A stretch of 64,000 bases of DNA from Bifidobacterium stellenboschense (lineage in GTDB: Bacteria; Actinomycetota; Actinomycetes; Actinomycetales; Bifidobacteriaceae), in assembly GCF_000741785.1 (NCBI RefSeq), contig NZ_JGZP01000001.1, positions 1 to 64,000 on the forward strand, read 5' to 3'. Positions 25,973 to 35,363 of this stretch are shown here, in pieces. The notes beneath the pieces were generated by a model. The model searched no databases and had not been told where the DNA came from. It saw only the letters and a list, made by a program, of their open reading frames with translations. Every line of letters starts with the position of its first letter. Position 1 is the stretch's first letter. The translations under genes and the position numbers were made by a program.

Positions 25973-26848
25973 TCAGGCCTTGGTCACGTGGCCGCCGAAC
26001 TGGGCGCGCATCGTGGAGACGACGCGCAGCGTGTCGTCGCCGCCGCCGCGCGAGGTCTGGCGGGCGTACAGCGCGGCCGCGGTGGCCGGGGTGGGCACGC
26101 CGAGTTCGAGCGCCGCCTCGATCATCCACTTCGCCTCGCCGGATTCGTTGGCGACCGGCGGCATCGATTCGAGCGTCGGATCGTCCTTGAACGCGTTGGC
26201 GAGCAGGTCGAGCAGCCAGGATCCGACGACGGAACCGGACTTCCACGAGGTCATCACGGCGGCAGGATCGTCGACGAGCTCGGAGCGGACCATCGTGGCG
26301 AAGCCCTCGCCGAACGCCTGCATCATGCCGTATTCGATGCCGTTGTGCACCATCTTGGCGAAGTGGCCGCCACCGACCGGGCCGGCCAGCACGAGACCGT
26401 AGTCGTCGTTCGGCTTGAGGGTCTCGTAGATCGGGCGCATGAACTCGAAGTCCTCCTTCGAGCCGCCGACCATGAGCGCGTAGCCGCGGTCGATGCCCCA
26501 CACGCCGCCGGAGACGCCGCAGTCCATGAAGCGGATGCCGAGCTTGCCGAGCTCCTCGGCGTGACGGGCGTCGTCCACGTAGCGGGTGTTGCCGCCGTCG
26601 ACGATCATGTCGCCGGCTTCGAGGAGTTCGCCAAGGCGGGTGATGGTGTCGTCGGTCGGCTTGCCGGCCGGGACCATGACCCACACGACGCGCGGGGCGT
26701 CGAGCGCGGCGACGAGGGCTTCGAGCGAGTCGACGTCGCGGCCCGATTCGGGGGACATGTCGTAGCCGACGACCTGGTGACCTCCGGCGACGAGACGCTT
26801 GGCCATGTTGCCGCCCATGCGGCCGAGTCCGATCATTCCAATCTGCAT
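25973..26848 (-). CDS. gnd: 6-phosphogluconate dehydrogenase, decarboxylating (short form)
   Basis: 291-residue short-type enzyme oxidising 6-phosphogluconate to ribulose 5-phosphate and CO2. Rossmann motif GLGRMGGNM (residues 7-15), catalytic-domain signatures VDGGNT and SGGVWGIDRGYALMVGG, and KMVHNGIEYGMMQ. ATG at 26846-26848 with AAAGGAAA upstream; an in-frame GTG 18 bp earlier has no better site. Last gene of the gntK-gntP-gnd operon, so gluconate ends as pentose phosphate, which bifidobacteria cleave with phosphoketolase. Confidence 0.95.
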   Translation of the reverse strand: MQIGMIGLGRMGGNMAKRLVAGGHQVVGYDMSPESGRDVDSLEALVAALDAPRVVWVMVPAGKPTDDTITRLGELLEAGDMIVDGGNTRYVDDARHAEELGKLGIRFMDCGVSGGVWGIDRGYALMVGGSKEDFEFMRPIYETLKPNDDYGLVLAGPVGGGHFAKMVHNGIEYGMMQAFGEGFATMVRSELVDDPAAVMTSWKSGSVVGSWLLDLLANAFKDDPTLESMPPVANESGEAKWMIEAALELGVPTPATAAALYARQTSRGGGDDTLRVVSTMRAQFGGHVTKA

Positions 26849-26910
26849 TTCAAGGTTTCCTTTCACAGCGGTGTGGGTTGGGTGGGGATTAGGCGTTCTG
26901 TCGGGTGTTC

Positions 26911-26970
26911 TCTCCCCCAGTCATCCTGCGGATGACAGCCCCCTCGTCAGAGGGGGCCGAAGTGGGGGAG
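26911..26970. repeat. Palindromic intergenic unit between gntP and gnd
   Basis: CTCCCCCAGTCATCCTGCGGATGACAGCC type unit (arms GTCATC/GATGAC) followed by CCCCCTCGTCAGAGGGGG. It would form two hairpins in the operon transcript and may set the relative expression of gntP and gnd. Confidence 0.65.
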
Positions 26971-26972
26971 CG

Positions 26973-28301
26973 TTACAAGACGAGGGAGAGGAGCATGACG
27001 CAGCCGAGGCCGACGACGGAGAGCACGGTCTCCATCAGGGACCAGGTCTTCAGGGTCTGCGAGACGGACATGCCGAAGTACTCCTTGACGAGCCAGAATC
27101 CGGCGTCGTTGAGGTGGGAGAAGAACACGGAGCCGGCGCCGATGGCGAGCACGAGCAGCGCCAGATGGGTCGGGCTCATGCCCTGCGCGAGCGGCACCAT
27201 GATGCCGGACGCGGTCACGGTCGCGACGGTGGCGGAACCGGTGGCGAGGCGGATGAGCACGGCGACCAGCCAGCCGGCGATGAGCGGGTTCATCGCGGAT
27301 TCGGTGATGCCGTTGGCGATCACGTCGCCGATGCCGGAGTCGACGAGGGTCTGCTTGAAGCCGCCGCCGGCGCCGACGATGAACACGATGCCGGCCACGG
27401 AGGCGAAGGCCTTGCCGACTTCGCCGTTGATGAACTCGCGGGTGCGGCCCTGCATGAATCCGAGCAGGACCATCGCGACGACGGCGGTGATGAACAGCGC
27501 GGTGAGCGGGGTGCCGATGAAGACGAGCACGCGGCCCCACATGGCTTCCTTCTGACCGGTCAGATCGACGACGGAGGCGGCGAGCATGAGCACGACGGGC
27601 AGGAGGATGACGGTCATCGCCTGGGCGAAGGAGGGGCGCTTGGACTCGTCCTTGACGGCGTCCTTCTCGGCTGCCTGCTCGGGGGCCTGGATCGGCACCC
27701 ACTTGGCCATGATGCGGCCCATGAGCGGACCAGAGATGATGACGGTCGGGATGGCGACGAGCAGACCGAGGGCGAGGGTGACGCCGAGGTTGGCGTTGAG
27801 CGCGGAGATCGCGACCAGCGGGCCGGGGTGCGGGGGCACGAACGCGTGCAGCGTGGACAGGCCGGCGAGGGCGGGGATGCCGATGAGGATGACGGGCATC
27901 TTGGCGCGGCGTGCGGCGAACAGGACCACCGGGATGAGGATGACGACGCCGACCTCGAAGAACATCGGGATGCCGACGATGAATGCGATGAGCGCCATGG
28001 CCCACGGCAGCAGCTGCAGCGGCGTCTTCGCCATGATGGTGTCGACGATCACGTCGGCGCCGCCGGAGGCGAACAGCAGCGTGCCGATGATCGAGCCGAA
28101 GGCGATGAGCAGACCGACGTTGGAGACGGTCGAGCCGACGCCGGAGGTGAAGCTGTCCCATGATTCGTCGAACGGAACGCCGGCGCACACGGCCATGACG
28201 AACGAGCCGACCATGAGCGAGATGAACGGATGGACCTTGGCCACGGCGATGAGCAGCACGATGGCCGCGATGCCGACGATGGCCGCGATGATGAGATTCA
28301 T
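26973..28301 (-). CDS. gntP: Gluconate:H+ symporter, GntP family
   Basis: 442-residue inner-membrane permease with about twelve helices. Family segments PMFFEVGVVILIPV, HAFVPPHPGP and LIRLATGSATVATVTASGI are present. Imports gluconate or a related sugar acid with protons. Start ATG 28299-28301 behind AAGGAA. Second gene of the gluconate operon, between gntK and gnd. Confidence 0.96.
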   Translation of the reverse strand: MNLIIAAIVGIAAIVLLIAVAKVHPFISLMVGSFVMAVCAGVPFDESWDSFTSGVGSTVSNVGLLIAFGSIIGTLLFASGGADVIVDTIMAKTPLQLLPWAMALIAFIVGIPMFFEVGVVILIPVVLFAARRAKMPVILIGIPALAGLSTLHAFVPPHPGPLVAISALNANLGVTLALGLLVAIPTVIISGPLMGRIMAKWVPIQAPEQAAEKDAVKDESKRPSFAQAMTVILLPVVLMLAASVVDLTGQKEAMWGRVLVFIGTPLTALFITAVVAMVLLGFMQGRTREFINGEVGKAFASVAGIVFIVGAGGGFKQTLVDSGIGDVIANGITESAMNPLIAGWLVAVLIRLATGSATVATVTASGIMVPLAQGMSPTHLALLVLAIGAGSVFFSHLNDAGFWLVKEYFGMSVSQTLKTWSLMETVLSVVGLGCVMLLSLVL

Positions 28302-28342
28302 TGGTGGTTCCTTACAGTCGTTGGAAGGATCTCTGTGTTCGG

Positions 28343-28395
28343 TCTCCCACTTGGGGGAGCTGGCAGCCTGAGGCTGGGAGAATAAGTGGGGGAGC
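28343..28395. repeat. Palindromic intergenic unit between gntK and gntP
   Basis: CTCCCACTTGGGGGAG with a CAGCCTGAGGCTG hairpin and a closing AAGTGGGGGAG. Same family as the units after other genes; 8 bp beyond the gntK stop codon. Confidence 0.65.
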
Positions 28396-28402
28396 GGCGG
28401 CC

Positions 28403-28930
28403 TCAGGCGGCGACCGGGACCTTGCTGTCCTGGTAGGCCTTGACGGCGGCGACGGCCTGCTCGACGACTTCGTCAATGGTGCCGTCGACGGGGACGACGA
28501 CGCCGTTCTCATCCGGTCCGAGCGGCTGCAGGTCGGCGAACTGGCTGGCGAGCAGCGACGGCGGCATGAAGTGGTCCTTGCGGGCGGACAGACGGCTGTA
28601 GATCAGCTCCTCGGAGCCGGCGAGGTGCACGAAGAACACGTCGACATTCTCGCTGAGCAGGTCACGGTAGGCGCGCTTCAGGGCGGAGCTGGAGACGACG
28701 GTGTTCTGGTCGAGGGCCTCGCGGGCGACCATCCACGTGTTGATGACGCGCAGCCAGGGCCAGCGGTCCTCGTCGGTCAGCGGATGTCCGGCGCTCATCT
28801 TGTCGATGTTGGCCTGCGGATGGAAATCATCGCCTTCGGCCATGGTGTAGCCGAGCCGGTCGCGGATCGCCTCCGCCACAGTGGATTTGCCGCATCCGGC
28901 GACGCCCATCACGACGACATGAATGCTCAT
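28403..28930 (-). CDS. gntK: Gluconokinase
   Basis: 175-residue P-loop kinase of the GntK/shikimate-kinase fold. Walker A GVAGCGKS (residues 9-16), DDFHP motif near residue 34 and DRWPWL near 55 are family hallmarks. Converts gluconate to 6-phosphogluconate using ATP in the cytoplasm. First gene of the operon; AAGGAG lies 7 bp before the ATG, and the promoter with GTATGA motifs is about 75-100 bp upstream. Confidence 0.96.
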   Translation of the reverse strand: MSIHVVVMGVAGCGKSTVAEAIRDRLGYTMAEGDDFHPQANIDKMSAGHPLTDEDRWPWLRVINTWMVAREALDQNTVVSSSALKRAYRDLLSENVDVFFVHLAGSEELIYSRLSARKDHFMPPSLLASQFADLQPLGPDENGVVVPVDGTIDEVVEQAVAAVKAYQDSKVPVAA

Positions 28931-28999
28931 GTGCGAATCTCCTTCGGTTCCTTCACCGGACCGTTGCGGCCGGTGCTCAACTGCCTTGTTGATTTGTTG

Positions 29000-29089
29000 G
29001 TATGACTATATCCTGTTTTAATCATACTTGTCAAGTCAAAAGTACTACCTTTTTGGAAAAACTTGGATCATTCCCGAAATTGGTATGAT
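29000..29089. promoter_or_regulatory. Divergent gntK/gntR promoter region with GTATGA operators
   Basis: For gntK: -35 TTGACA (29029-29034, minus strand) and -10 TATAGT (29005-29010), 18-bp spacer. GGTATGA (28999-29005) and TCATAC (29022-29027) form an inverted pair overlapping this promoter. A third copy, TTGGTATGAT, at 29080-29089 serves as the apparent -10 of the gntR side. TGGTATGA-type half-sites are typical for GntR/FadR regulators, so binding by the adjacent regulator is inferred. Confidence 0.7.
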
Positions 29090-29156
29090 GAAGGCGTCAT
29101 ATCACGCGAACAGGCAGCATCGAAAAACGCCATCATCACGGCATCAAGGAGACATC

Positions 29157-29939
29157 GTGAGCGACAGCACCCCGGTATCCGCCGCCGGTACCACCACGAG
29201 CAACGACCGCGGCACCACGGACGCCCCCGCACTCAACCTGACCTTGGGCACGCCGAGCGAACTGCTGCATCAGGCCATCACCGACGAACTCGCCGTCGAC
29301 ATCCTCGAAGGGCGCTGGAATCCCGGCGAACCGCTCACGCTGGAAGCCATCCAGGACCGTTTCTCCACGTCACGCACCGTCGCGCGCGAAGTCGCCAAAT
29401 ATCTGGAATCGATGAACGCCGTGACCGTGCGCCGCCGCGTCGGCCTCGTCCCGAGGCCGGTCGCGGAATGGGCGGCGCTCAACACGCAGGTCATCCGCTG
29501 GAAGCTCATGTCGACGCGGCGCAAGGAGCAGCTGCGCGCGCTCACCGAACTGCGCCTCGCCATCGAACCGGCGGCGGCCGCCGCGGCCGCACGCAACGCG
29601 GCGATGGAGGCGAAGGCGATGTTCCCCGTGATGGCGGGGGAACTGCGCAAACTCGGCGAGACGGGCGACCTCGCCGACTTCCACGACCTCGACGTGCGGT
29701 TCCACTCGGCACTGCTGCTCAACAGCGGCAACGAACTGTTCGCCGGCATGGCGGACATCATCGGCATCGTGCTCAAGGGCCGCGTCGAGCTGCACATGTA
29801 CCCGCAACGGCCCGAACCGGCCGCGCTCGACGCGCATGACGCCGTCGCCGAGGCGGTGTGGCGCGGCGAGCCGGACCGTGCGCGCGAGGCGATGCACGCC
29901 ATCGTCGACGAGGTCGCCGAGGCGCTCGACCTCACGTGA
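29157..29939 (+). CDS. GntR (FadR subfamily) transcriptional regulator of the gluconate operon
   Basis: 260 residues starting at GTG 29157, because AAGGAG sits 5 bp before it; an upstream ATG has no site. Winged-helix GntR domain (about 35-100; FSTSRTVAREVAKYLESMNAVTVRRRVG) and FCD ligand-binding domain with metal/ligand motifs DLDVRFHSALL and the C-terminal His residues. Divergent from gntK-gntP-gnd, so it likely represses that operon until gluconate or 6-phosphogluconate is present. Confidence 0.9.
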   Translation: MSDSTPVSAAGTTTSNDRGTTDAPALNLTLGTPSELLHQAITDELAVDILEGRWNPGEPLTLEAIQDRFSTSRTVAREVAKYLESMNAVTVRRRVGLVPRPVAEWAALNTQVIRWKLMSTRRKEQLRALTELRLAIEPAAAAAAARNAAMEAKAMFPVMAGELRKLGETGDLADFHDLDVRFHSALLLNSGNELFAGMADIIGIVLKGRVELHMYPQRPEPAALDAHDAVAEAVWRGEPDRAREAMHAIVDEVAEALDLT

Positions 29940-30021
29940 GCGGCGGATGGTCCGATGTCACGCGGCCGGGGGTATCGCGACGCCGCGATGTCCATCTGAT
30001 GGCGAATCTCACCCTCACCTC

Positions 30022-30051
30022 TTGAGCGATTCCTCGTTGCGCGCCTACAAT
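30022..30051 (+). promoter_or_regulatory. Promoter of gdhA
   Basis: -35 TTGAGC (30022-30027) and -10 TACAAT (30046-30051), 18-bp spacer, about 44 bp before the gdhA ATG. Confidence 0.7.
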
Positions 30052-30094
30052 CGGAATCGTCTATTGATGGTCCAACCCAAAGGGGAGTTTCACT

Positions 30095-31441
30095 ATGCTC
30101 ACGAATGAGTACGTCAAGCGCGTCTACGCGCAGGTCGAGCAGCGCGACGGCGATCAGCCGGAGTTCCTGCAGGCCGTGCAGGAGGTCTTCGAAAGCCTGC
30201 AGCCGGTCGTCGAGAAGCATCCGGAATACGAGAAGGCGGGCGTGCTCGAGCGCATCGTCGAGCCGGAGCGCGTGGTCAAGTTCCGCGTCGCCTGGACCGA
30301 CGACGAGGGCAAGGTGCAGGTCAACCGCGGCTACCGCGTGCAGTTCAACTCCGCGATCGGCCCGTACAAGGGCGGCCTGCGCTTCCACCCGACCGTGAAC
30401 GAGGGCGTCATCAAGTTCCTCGGCTTCGAGCAGATCCTCAAGAACTCACTGACCACGCTGCCGATGGGCGGTGGCAAGGGCGGCTCCGACTTCGACCCGA
30501 AGGGCAAGTCCGACGCCGAGGTCATGCGCTTCTGCCAGGCGTTCATGACCGAACTGTGCCGCCACATCGGCCAGTTCACCGACGTGCCGGCCGGCGACAT
30601 CAACGTGGGCGCGCGCGAGATCGGCTACCTGTTCGGCCAGTACAAGCGCATCCGCGACGAGTACTCCGGCGTGCTCACCGGCAAGGGCCTGGAGTTCGGC
30701 GGCTCGCTCGCCCGCACCGAGGCCACCGGCTACGGCGTGTGCTACTACACGGCCGAGGCGCTGCGCGTGCTCAAGGGCGATTCGTTCGCGGGCAAGACCG
30801 TCGTGATCTCCGGTTCCGGCAACGTCGCCATCTACGCGACCGAGAAGGCCGAGCAGCTGGGCGCGAAGGTCGTCACCGTGTCCGACTCCAACGGCTACGT
30901 CGTCGATCCGGACGGCATCAAGGTGGACGTCGTCAAGCAGATCAAGGAGGTCGAGCGCGGCCGCATCAAGGAGTACGCCGAGCGCGTGCCGGGCGCCGAA
31001 TACCACGAGGGCTGCTCGGACGTGTGGACCGTGCCGTGCGACATCGCGCTGCCGTGCGCCACGCAGAACGAGATCGACGAGGCCTCGGCTGAGGCGCTCG
31101 TCGCCGGCGGCTGCAAGGTCGTGTGCGAGGGCGCGAACATGCCGTCCACGCCGGAGGCCATCGCCGTGTACCAGAAGAACGGCCTGCTGTACGGCCCCGC
31201 CAAGGCCGCGAACGCGGGCGGTGTGGCCGTCTCCGGCCTGGAGATGAGCCAGAACAGCTACCGCCTGAACTGGACGTTCGACGAGGTGGACGCGAAGCTC
31301 AAGTCCATCATGGAATCGATCGTCGCCGAGTCGCTGAAGGCCGCCAAGGAGTACGGCCACGAGGGCGATCTGATGCTCGGCGCCAACGCCGCCGGCTTCG
31401 TCAAGGTCGCCAACGCCATGGTCGCCCAGGGCGTGCTGTGA
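30095..31441 (+). CDS. gdhA: NADP-type glutamate dehydrogenase
   Basis: 448-residue hexameric enzyme that aminates 2-oxoglutarate to glutamate. Substrate-binding signature PMGGGKGGSDFDPKGKSD, DVPAGDINVGAREIGY and the dinucleotide-binding SGSGNVAIYA are present. Length equals the NADP-dependent E. coli type. RBS AAAGGGGAG precedes the ATG. Monocistronic; the transcript runs into the palindromic repeats between it and lacZ. Main ammonium-assimilating enzyme candidate in the window. Confidence 0.97.
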   Translation: MLTNEYVKRVYAQVEQRDGDQPEFLQAVQEVFESLQPVVEKHPEYEKAGVLERIVEPERVVKFRVAWTDDEGKVQVNRGYRVQFNSAIGPYKGGLRFHPTVNEGVIKFLGFEQILKNSLTTLPMGGGKGGSDFDPKGKSDAEVMRFCQAFMTELCRHIGQFTDVPAGDINVGAREIGYLFGQYKRIRDEYSGVLTGKGLEFGGSLARTEATGYGVCYYTAEALRVLKGDSFAGKTVVISGSGNVAIYATEKAEQLGAKVVTVSDSNGYVVDPDGIKVDVVKQIKEVERGRIKEYAERVPGAEYHEGCSDVWTVPCDIALPCATQNEIDEASAEALVAGGCKVVCEGANMPSTPEAIAVYQKNGLLYGPAKAANAGGVAVSGLEMSQNSYRLNWTFDEVDAKLKSIMESIVAESLKAAKEYGHEGDLMLGANAAGFVKVANAMVAQGVL

Positions 31442-31447
31442 TCATCT

Positions 31448-31668
31448 CGGCCCCCCCCTCTGACGAGGGGGCCGTCAGCCGTAGGCTGACTGGGGGAGAG
31501 AAGAAAAGAGCGGCCGCAGGCCGCGGGAACATCGTATCGGTCGTAGGCCGATTCCGCTTCCTGCGGCCTGCGGCCGACCTCACATCGGCTCGCCTGTCGG
31601 CTCACACATCGCCTACAAACGCCTCCGGCGTTTGCTTCACGGCGATGTCTCGTCAGAGGGGGCCGAGT
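31448..31668. repeat. Palindromic units at the gdhA/lacZ junction with an inserted segment
   Basis: CCCCCTCTGACGAGGGGG and a GTCAGCC/GGCTGAC hairpin at 31451-31496, then about 150 bp of further short palindromes (GCGGCCGCAGGCCGC; CGCCTCCGGCG), then CTCGTCAGAGGGGGCCGAG at 31650-31668 in the opposite sense. It appears as if one unit were interrupted by extra hairpin-rich sequence. Both neighbouring genes converge on it. Confidence 0.6.
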
Positions 31669-31670
31669 TG

Positions 31671-34600
31671 TTACAGCAGCTCCAGGGTCACGTCGAGCTT
31701 GAGCGGGCAATCCGACGGGATCTGGAACTCGTCATGGACCGGGGCGCCCCAGGTGTCGTCGCCGCCGACGCCCATCTGGGCGGCGAGCAGACGCAGGTAC
31801 GTGTTGCGGACCGGCGGCAGCTCGTCGGGGTGCATGGCCTCCTCGAGCATCAGCGAGCTGTACGGCAGCAGGCTCACCGCGAACGGCGAGGCCTCGTCCT
31901 CCGCACCGCACCCGCGCACATCGCCCGCCGAAACGCGCATGCCGTGCCCGTATTCGTCGGTGATCTCCGCCCAGCGCACCTGCTCGTGGTTGCCGGTCTC
32001 CTGCGGCACGAGGTAGGGCGCGAAGTCCTCCTCGGCCGTGCGCGAGTACACGCCGAGCTTCGCGCCGTGCAGACGGTCGGCGTACGTCTCCTCGGGGCCG
32101 AGTCCGTAGAACCTCAGCCGGTCGTACTGCGCGGGCAGCTTCCATTCGAGTCCGAACGCGGGCAGCGTCGCCGCGCCGGCCTCGCCCGGGTACTCGACCG
32201 TCAGGTGCACGCGCAGACGGTCGTCCACGTCGTAGCGCACCGTGACCGGCGTGTGCGCGGCGTCGGCGAGTTCGTAGTCGTAGCGCGCGGTCAGGCCGTG
32301 ACCGTCGGCCGTCGGTTCCACCGACGTGCCGGTCACGCGCGCGTAGCGGCCGGCCGCGAACCACTGCGCGCGGTCGAATCCGGAGCCGTTGCCGCGATCG
32401 TTGTCGACGAGCGCGCGGAACGTCGTCAACGCGGGACGGCGGATGACCATCTCGCGCCCGTCGCGGCGGAACGACACGATGCCGCCCTGCGTCTTCGACA
32501 GGATGATCTCGTCGCGATCGTCGTGGATGCCGGCGTTGAAGCCGTCGGCGGCGACGGTCGCGCGCGTCGCGGCGTCGCGGCCGCGGCCGCAGCCGCACGC
32601 GGCGTCGGAACCCGCGCCGTCCACGGACACGACGGCCGTGTGCTGCCCGAACGTGAGCTCGTACCCGGCCGGCGCCCAGTCGGTGGGCGCGGCGAGCCGC
32701 TGGTCGACCTCATACGTGACCTCGTACCGGCCGCCGGCCGCGCAACCGCAACCGGTACCCGCACCGGCACCGGCACCAGCCACGTCCACCAGATCGGTGA
32801 CCGCCGGGAATCCGACCGCCTCGCGGCGGGTCTCGCCGGCGGGCACGTCGAAGCGGTAGTCGGCGTGCCAGCGTTCGACGCCGTCGACGAGCACGCGAGC
32901 GGTGAACACGTAATCGGCGGTGGAGACGAACAGGTTGTCGTTCGTGACGGTCACGCCGTGCGCGTCCGGCACGAGCTTGACGTTCGCGTAGCACTGCTTG
33001 ACTTCGGCGGCCTTGGGGGAGGGGGTGCGGTCGGCGAACACGATGCCGTCGCCGCTGAACTCGTAATCGTTCGGACGGTCGTCGAAGTCGCCGCCGTAGG
33101 CGAGGCGCTCGGTGCCGTCGGGCAGACGCTGGACGAGCGCCTGGTCGACGAAGTCCCAGATGAATCCGCCCTGGTACTTCGGGTGCTTCTCGAGCTCCGT
33201 GTACAGGTGCAGACCGCCGGTGGAGTTGCCCATCGAGTGGCTGTATTCGCAGGAGATGTACGGCTTGGCGTCGTCGCCCATGTACAGTTCCTCGATCTCG
33301 GCGGGCTTCGCGTACATGCGGCTCATCACGTCGGACACGTCGTTGAATTCCTGCTGCCAGAACACGCCCTCGTAGTGGACCGGGCGGTGCGGGTCGTTCG
33401 CGTGCACGAAGTCGTACATGGAGCGGAACACGTCGCCGCCGAACGACTCGTTGCCGAGCGACCAGATGACGACGCTCGGGTGGTTGTAGTCGCGGCGCAT
33501 CATGCTGCGCGTGCGGTCGACGCACGCCTCGCGCCATTCGTCGCGGCTCGCGGGCACGGCGAGGTCGGGGGTGAGCACGTCGCCGGGGGAGGTCCAGCTG
33601 CCGTGCGTCTCGAGGTTCGTCTCATCGATCACGTAGATGCCGTATTCGTCGCACAGTTCGTACCAGCGGCTCTCGTTCGGGTAGTGCGAGGTGCGCACGG
33701 CGTTGATGTTGTGGCGCTTGAAGAAGCGGATGTCGGCGACCATGTCCGATTCGGGCACGGTGCGGCCGGTGCGCGCGTCGAATTCGTGGCGGTTGACGCC
33801 CTTGAACACGATGCGCTTGCCGTTGAGCTTCATCAGCCCGTCCTCGATGGCGAAACGGCGGAAGCCGATGCGCTGCGGGACGGCTTCGACGAGCGTGCCC
33901 GCGCCGTCCGTCACGGACAGTTCCAGCGTGTAGAGAGCCGGGTCCTCGGCGCTCCACGGGTTCACCTGGCCGACGTTCGCATGCCACGTGACCGTGCCCT
34001 GCGCGGAGTCGGGGGCGGTCACGTCGGCGGGGGTTGTCACGTCGGCGACGGTCTTCGTCTCGCCCCACACGACGACGCCGTCCGCGTCGCGCAGCGCGAG
34101 GTCGATGGTCGCGCCGGCCGCGCCGGAGAGGCCGTCCACCGTCGCGACGACGTCGAGCACGCCCTCGCCGGTCGAGGCGTCGTAGTCGGCGTCGACCTTG
34201 AGGTCGGCGACGTGAATGCGCGGATGCGCGGCGAGTTCGACACTGCGGAAGATGCCGTGCAGACGCCAGAAGTCCTGGTCCTCCAGCCAGCTCGCGGACG
34301 TGAACTCGAAGCAGGCGACGGCGAGCGTGTTCGCGCCTTCGCGGATGATTCCGGTGACGTCGAACTCACTCGGGGTGAAGGAGTCCTCGGCGTAGCGACG
34401 AACGTGCCGTTGAGCCACACGGCGATCGCGGTGGCGGCGCCGTGGAAGGTGAGGGTGACGGTGCGTCCGTCGCGGATCGCGGCGGCGGTCTTCGGAGCGG
34501 GGGCGAACGCGCGGCGGTACAGGGCGACGTGGTTGCGTTCGGGGATGCCGGGCGCGACCGGGGCCTCATGGCCGGACCACGGGTACTGCTGGTTCACGTA

Positions 34601-34951
34601 CTGGTGCTTGAGGAATCCCTTGACTTCGAGCGCGGAGGGCACGTCGATGGGGGAGAATGCGGAGTCGTCGTAGGCGGGCTGGGCGAAGGCGGCTTCGGCG
34701 AGCGCGCTCTTGCCATAGTCGGCGAGGTCCACGAGTTCGACCTTCCACGTGCCGTCGAGGCTCTGCCTGAGGTCGGACGCCTCGCCCGCGGCCGGGACGT
34801 GGTCGTAGACGCAGTGGCTGGAGTGGGCGGCGAGGCGGTTGACGGCGAACGTGCGCGGGTCGGTGAGCCATGCCGGATCGAATCGGTCGGCGGTGACCGG
34901 TTGCGCGGATGATTGCCCGCCTGTCCATCCGGCTGTGGTGAGACTGGTCAT
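31671..34951 (-). pseudogene. lacZ: GH2 beta-galactosidase (LacZ type), single frameshift near 34396
   Basis: Family GH2 enzyme of about 1,093 residues after frame correction. Acid/base Glu codon at 33447-33449 (GNESFGGD), nucleophile Glu codon at 33246-33248 (SCEYSHSMGN), so the active site is intact. The N-terminal part (from MTSLTTAGW at 34951) and the rest are in different frames: WLNGTFV continues as ATPRT instead of GYAEDSFTPSEF, which one missing C near 34396 (plus strand) explains. As written the protein would end soon after residue 190. ATG 34951 has AAAGG 8 bp before. Divergent from lacS; together they would import and split lactose. Either a real null allele or a base-call error. 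Confidence 0.88.
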
Positions 34952-35031
34952 AATCATTGCCTTTCTGCTGGTCCCGATGGTGCGCCGATGCTTGATTGTT
35001 GTGCACCACGACTTCGTGATTTCCCACCGGG

Positions 35032-35054
35032 ATAAATCGTTTACTAAATTTACC
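35032..35054. promoter_or_regulatory. Putative LacI-type operator in the lacZ-lacS intergenic region
   Basis: ATAAATCGTTTACTAAATTTAC resembles the site GTAAACGAATTTAC in front of the lacI gene at 37148 (shared AAATCGTTTAC, read on the opposite strand). The region is AT-rich compared with its surroundings, and another AT-rich block with ATAAC/GTTAT arms and a TATGAT box lies at about 35253-35275. The 406-bp gap between lacZ and lacS holds no gene; 35100-35230 is a low-complexity CACACA/ACCAC tract. Confidence 0.5.
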
Positions 35055-35363
35055 GTCGCCAATACGATAACGCAACCACGACACGCACCCACTCCGACAG
35101 CAGGGCATTTCAATCACCGCACGCCCACCAACGCAACATCACACACAACATCACACACGACACCGCACACCGCACCACCAATACCGCCTTCCAACACCAA
35201 CCTCCGGCAGCACGCCAACACACTCGCGACATGCCTTACCGACAGCCGTTTTTATAACGATATTTAGTTATGATTTTACTTATTACAAGTAATGCGATAC
35301 ACTCAATCACATCAGTCCGGACAACAACGTCCGGGCGGCTTCACCGTCGAAAGAAGGCACAGG

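Noticed and set aside
31632-34673. Very long open frame antisense to lacZ, and similar ones opposite gyrA/gyrB and recF
   Set aside because: High GC with codon-position bias gives long antisense frames. The products are rich in Arg/Val/His/Gly and lack domain patterns; the opposite strands encode clear enzymes.
35100-35230. Small ORF in the CACACA/ACCAC-rich tract upstream of lacS
   Set aside because: Low-complexity sequence with no ribosome site and Thr/His/Pro-rich translation. Taken as a non-coding leader.
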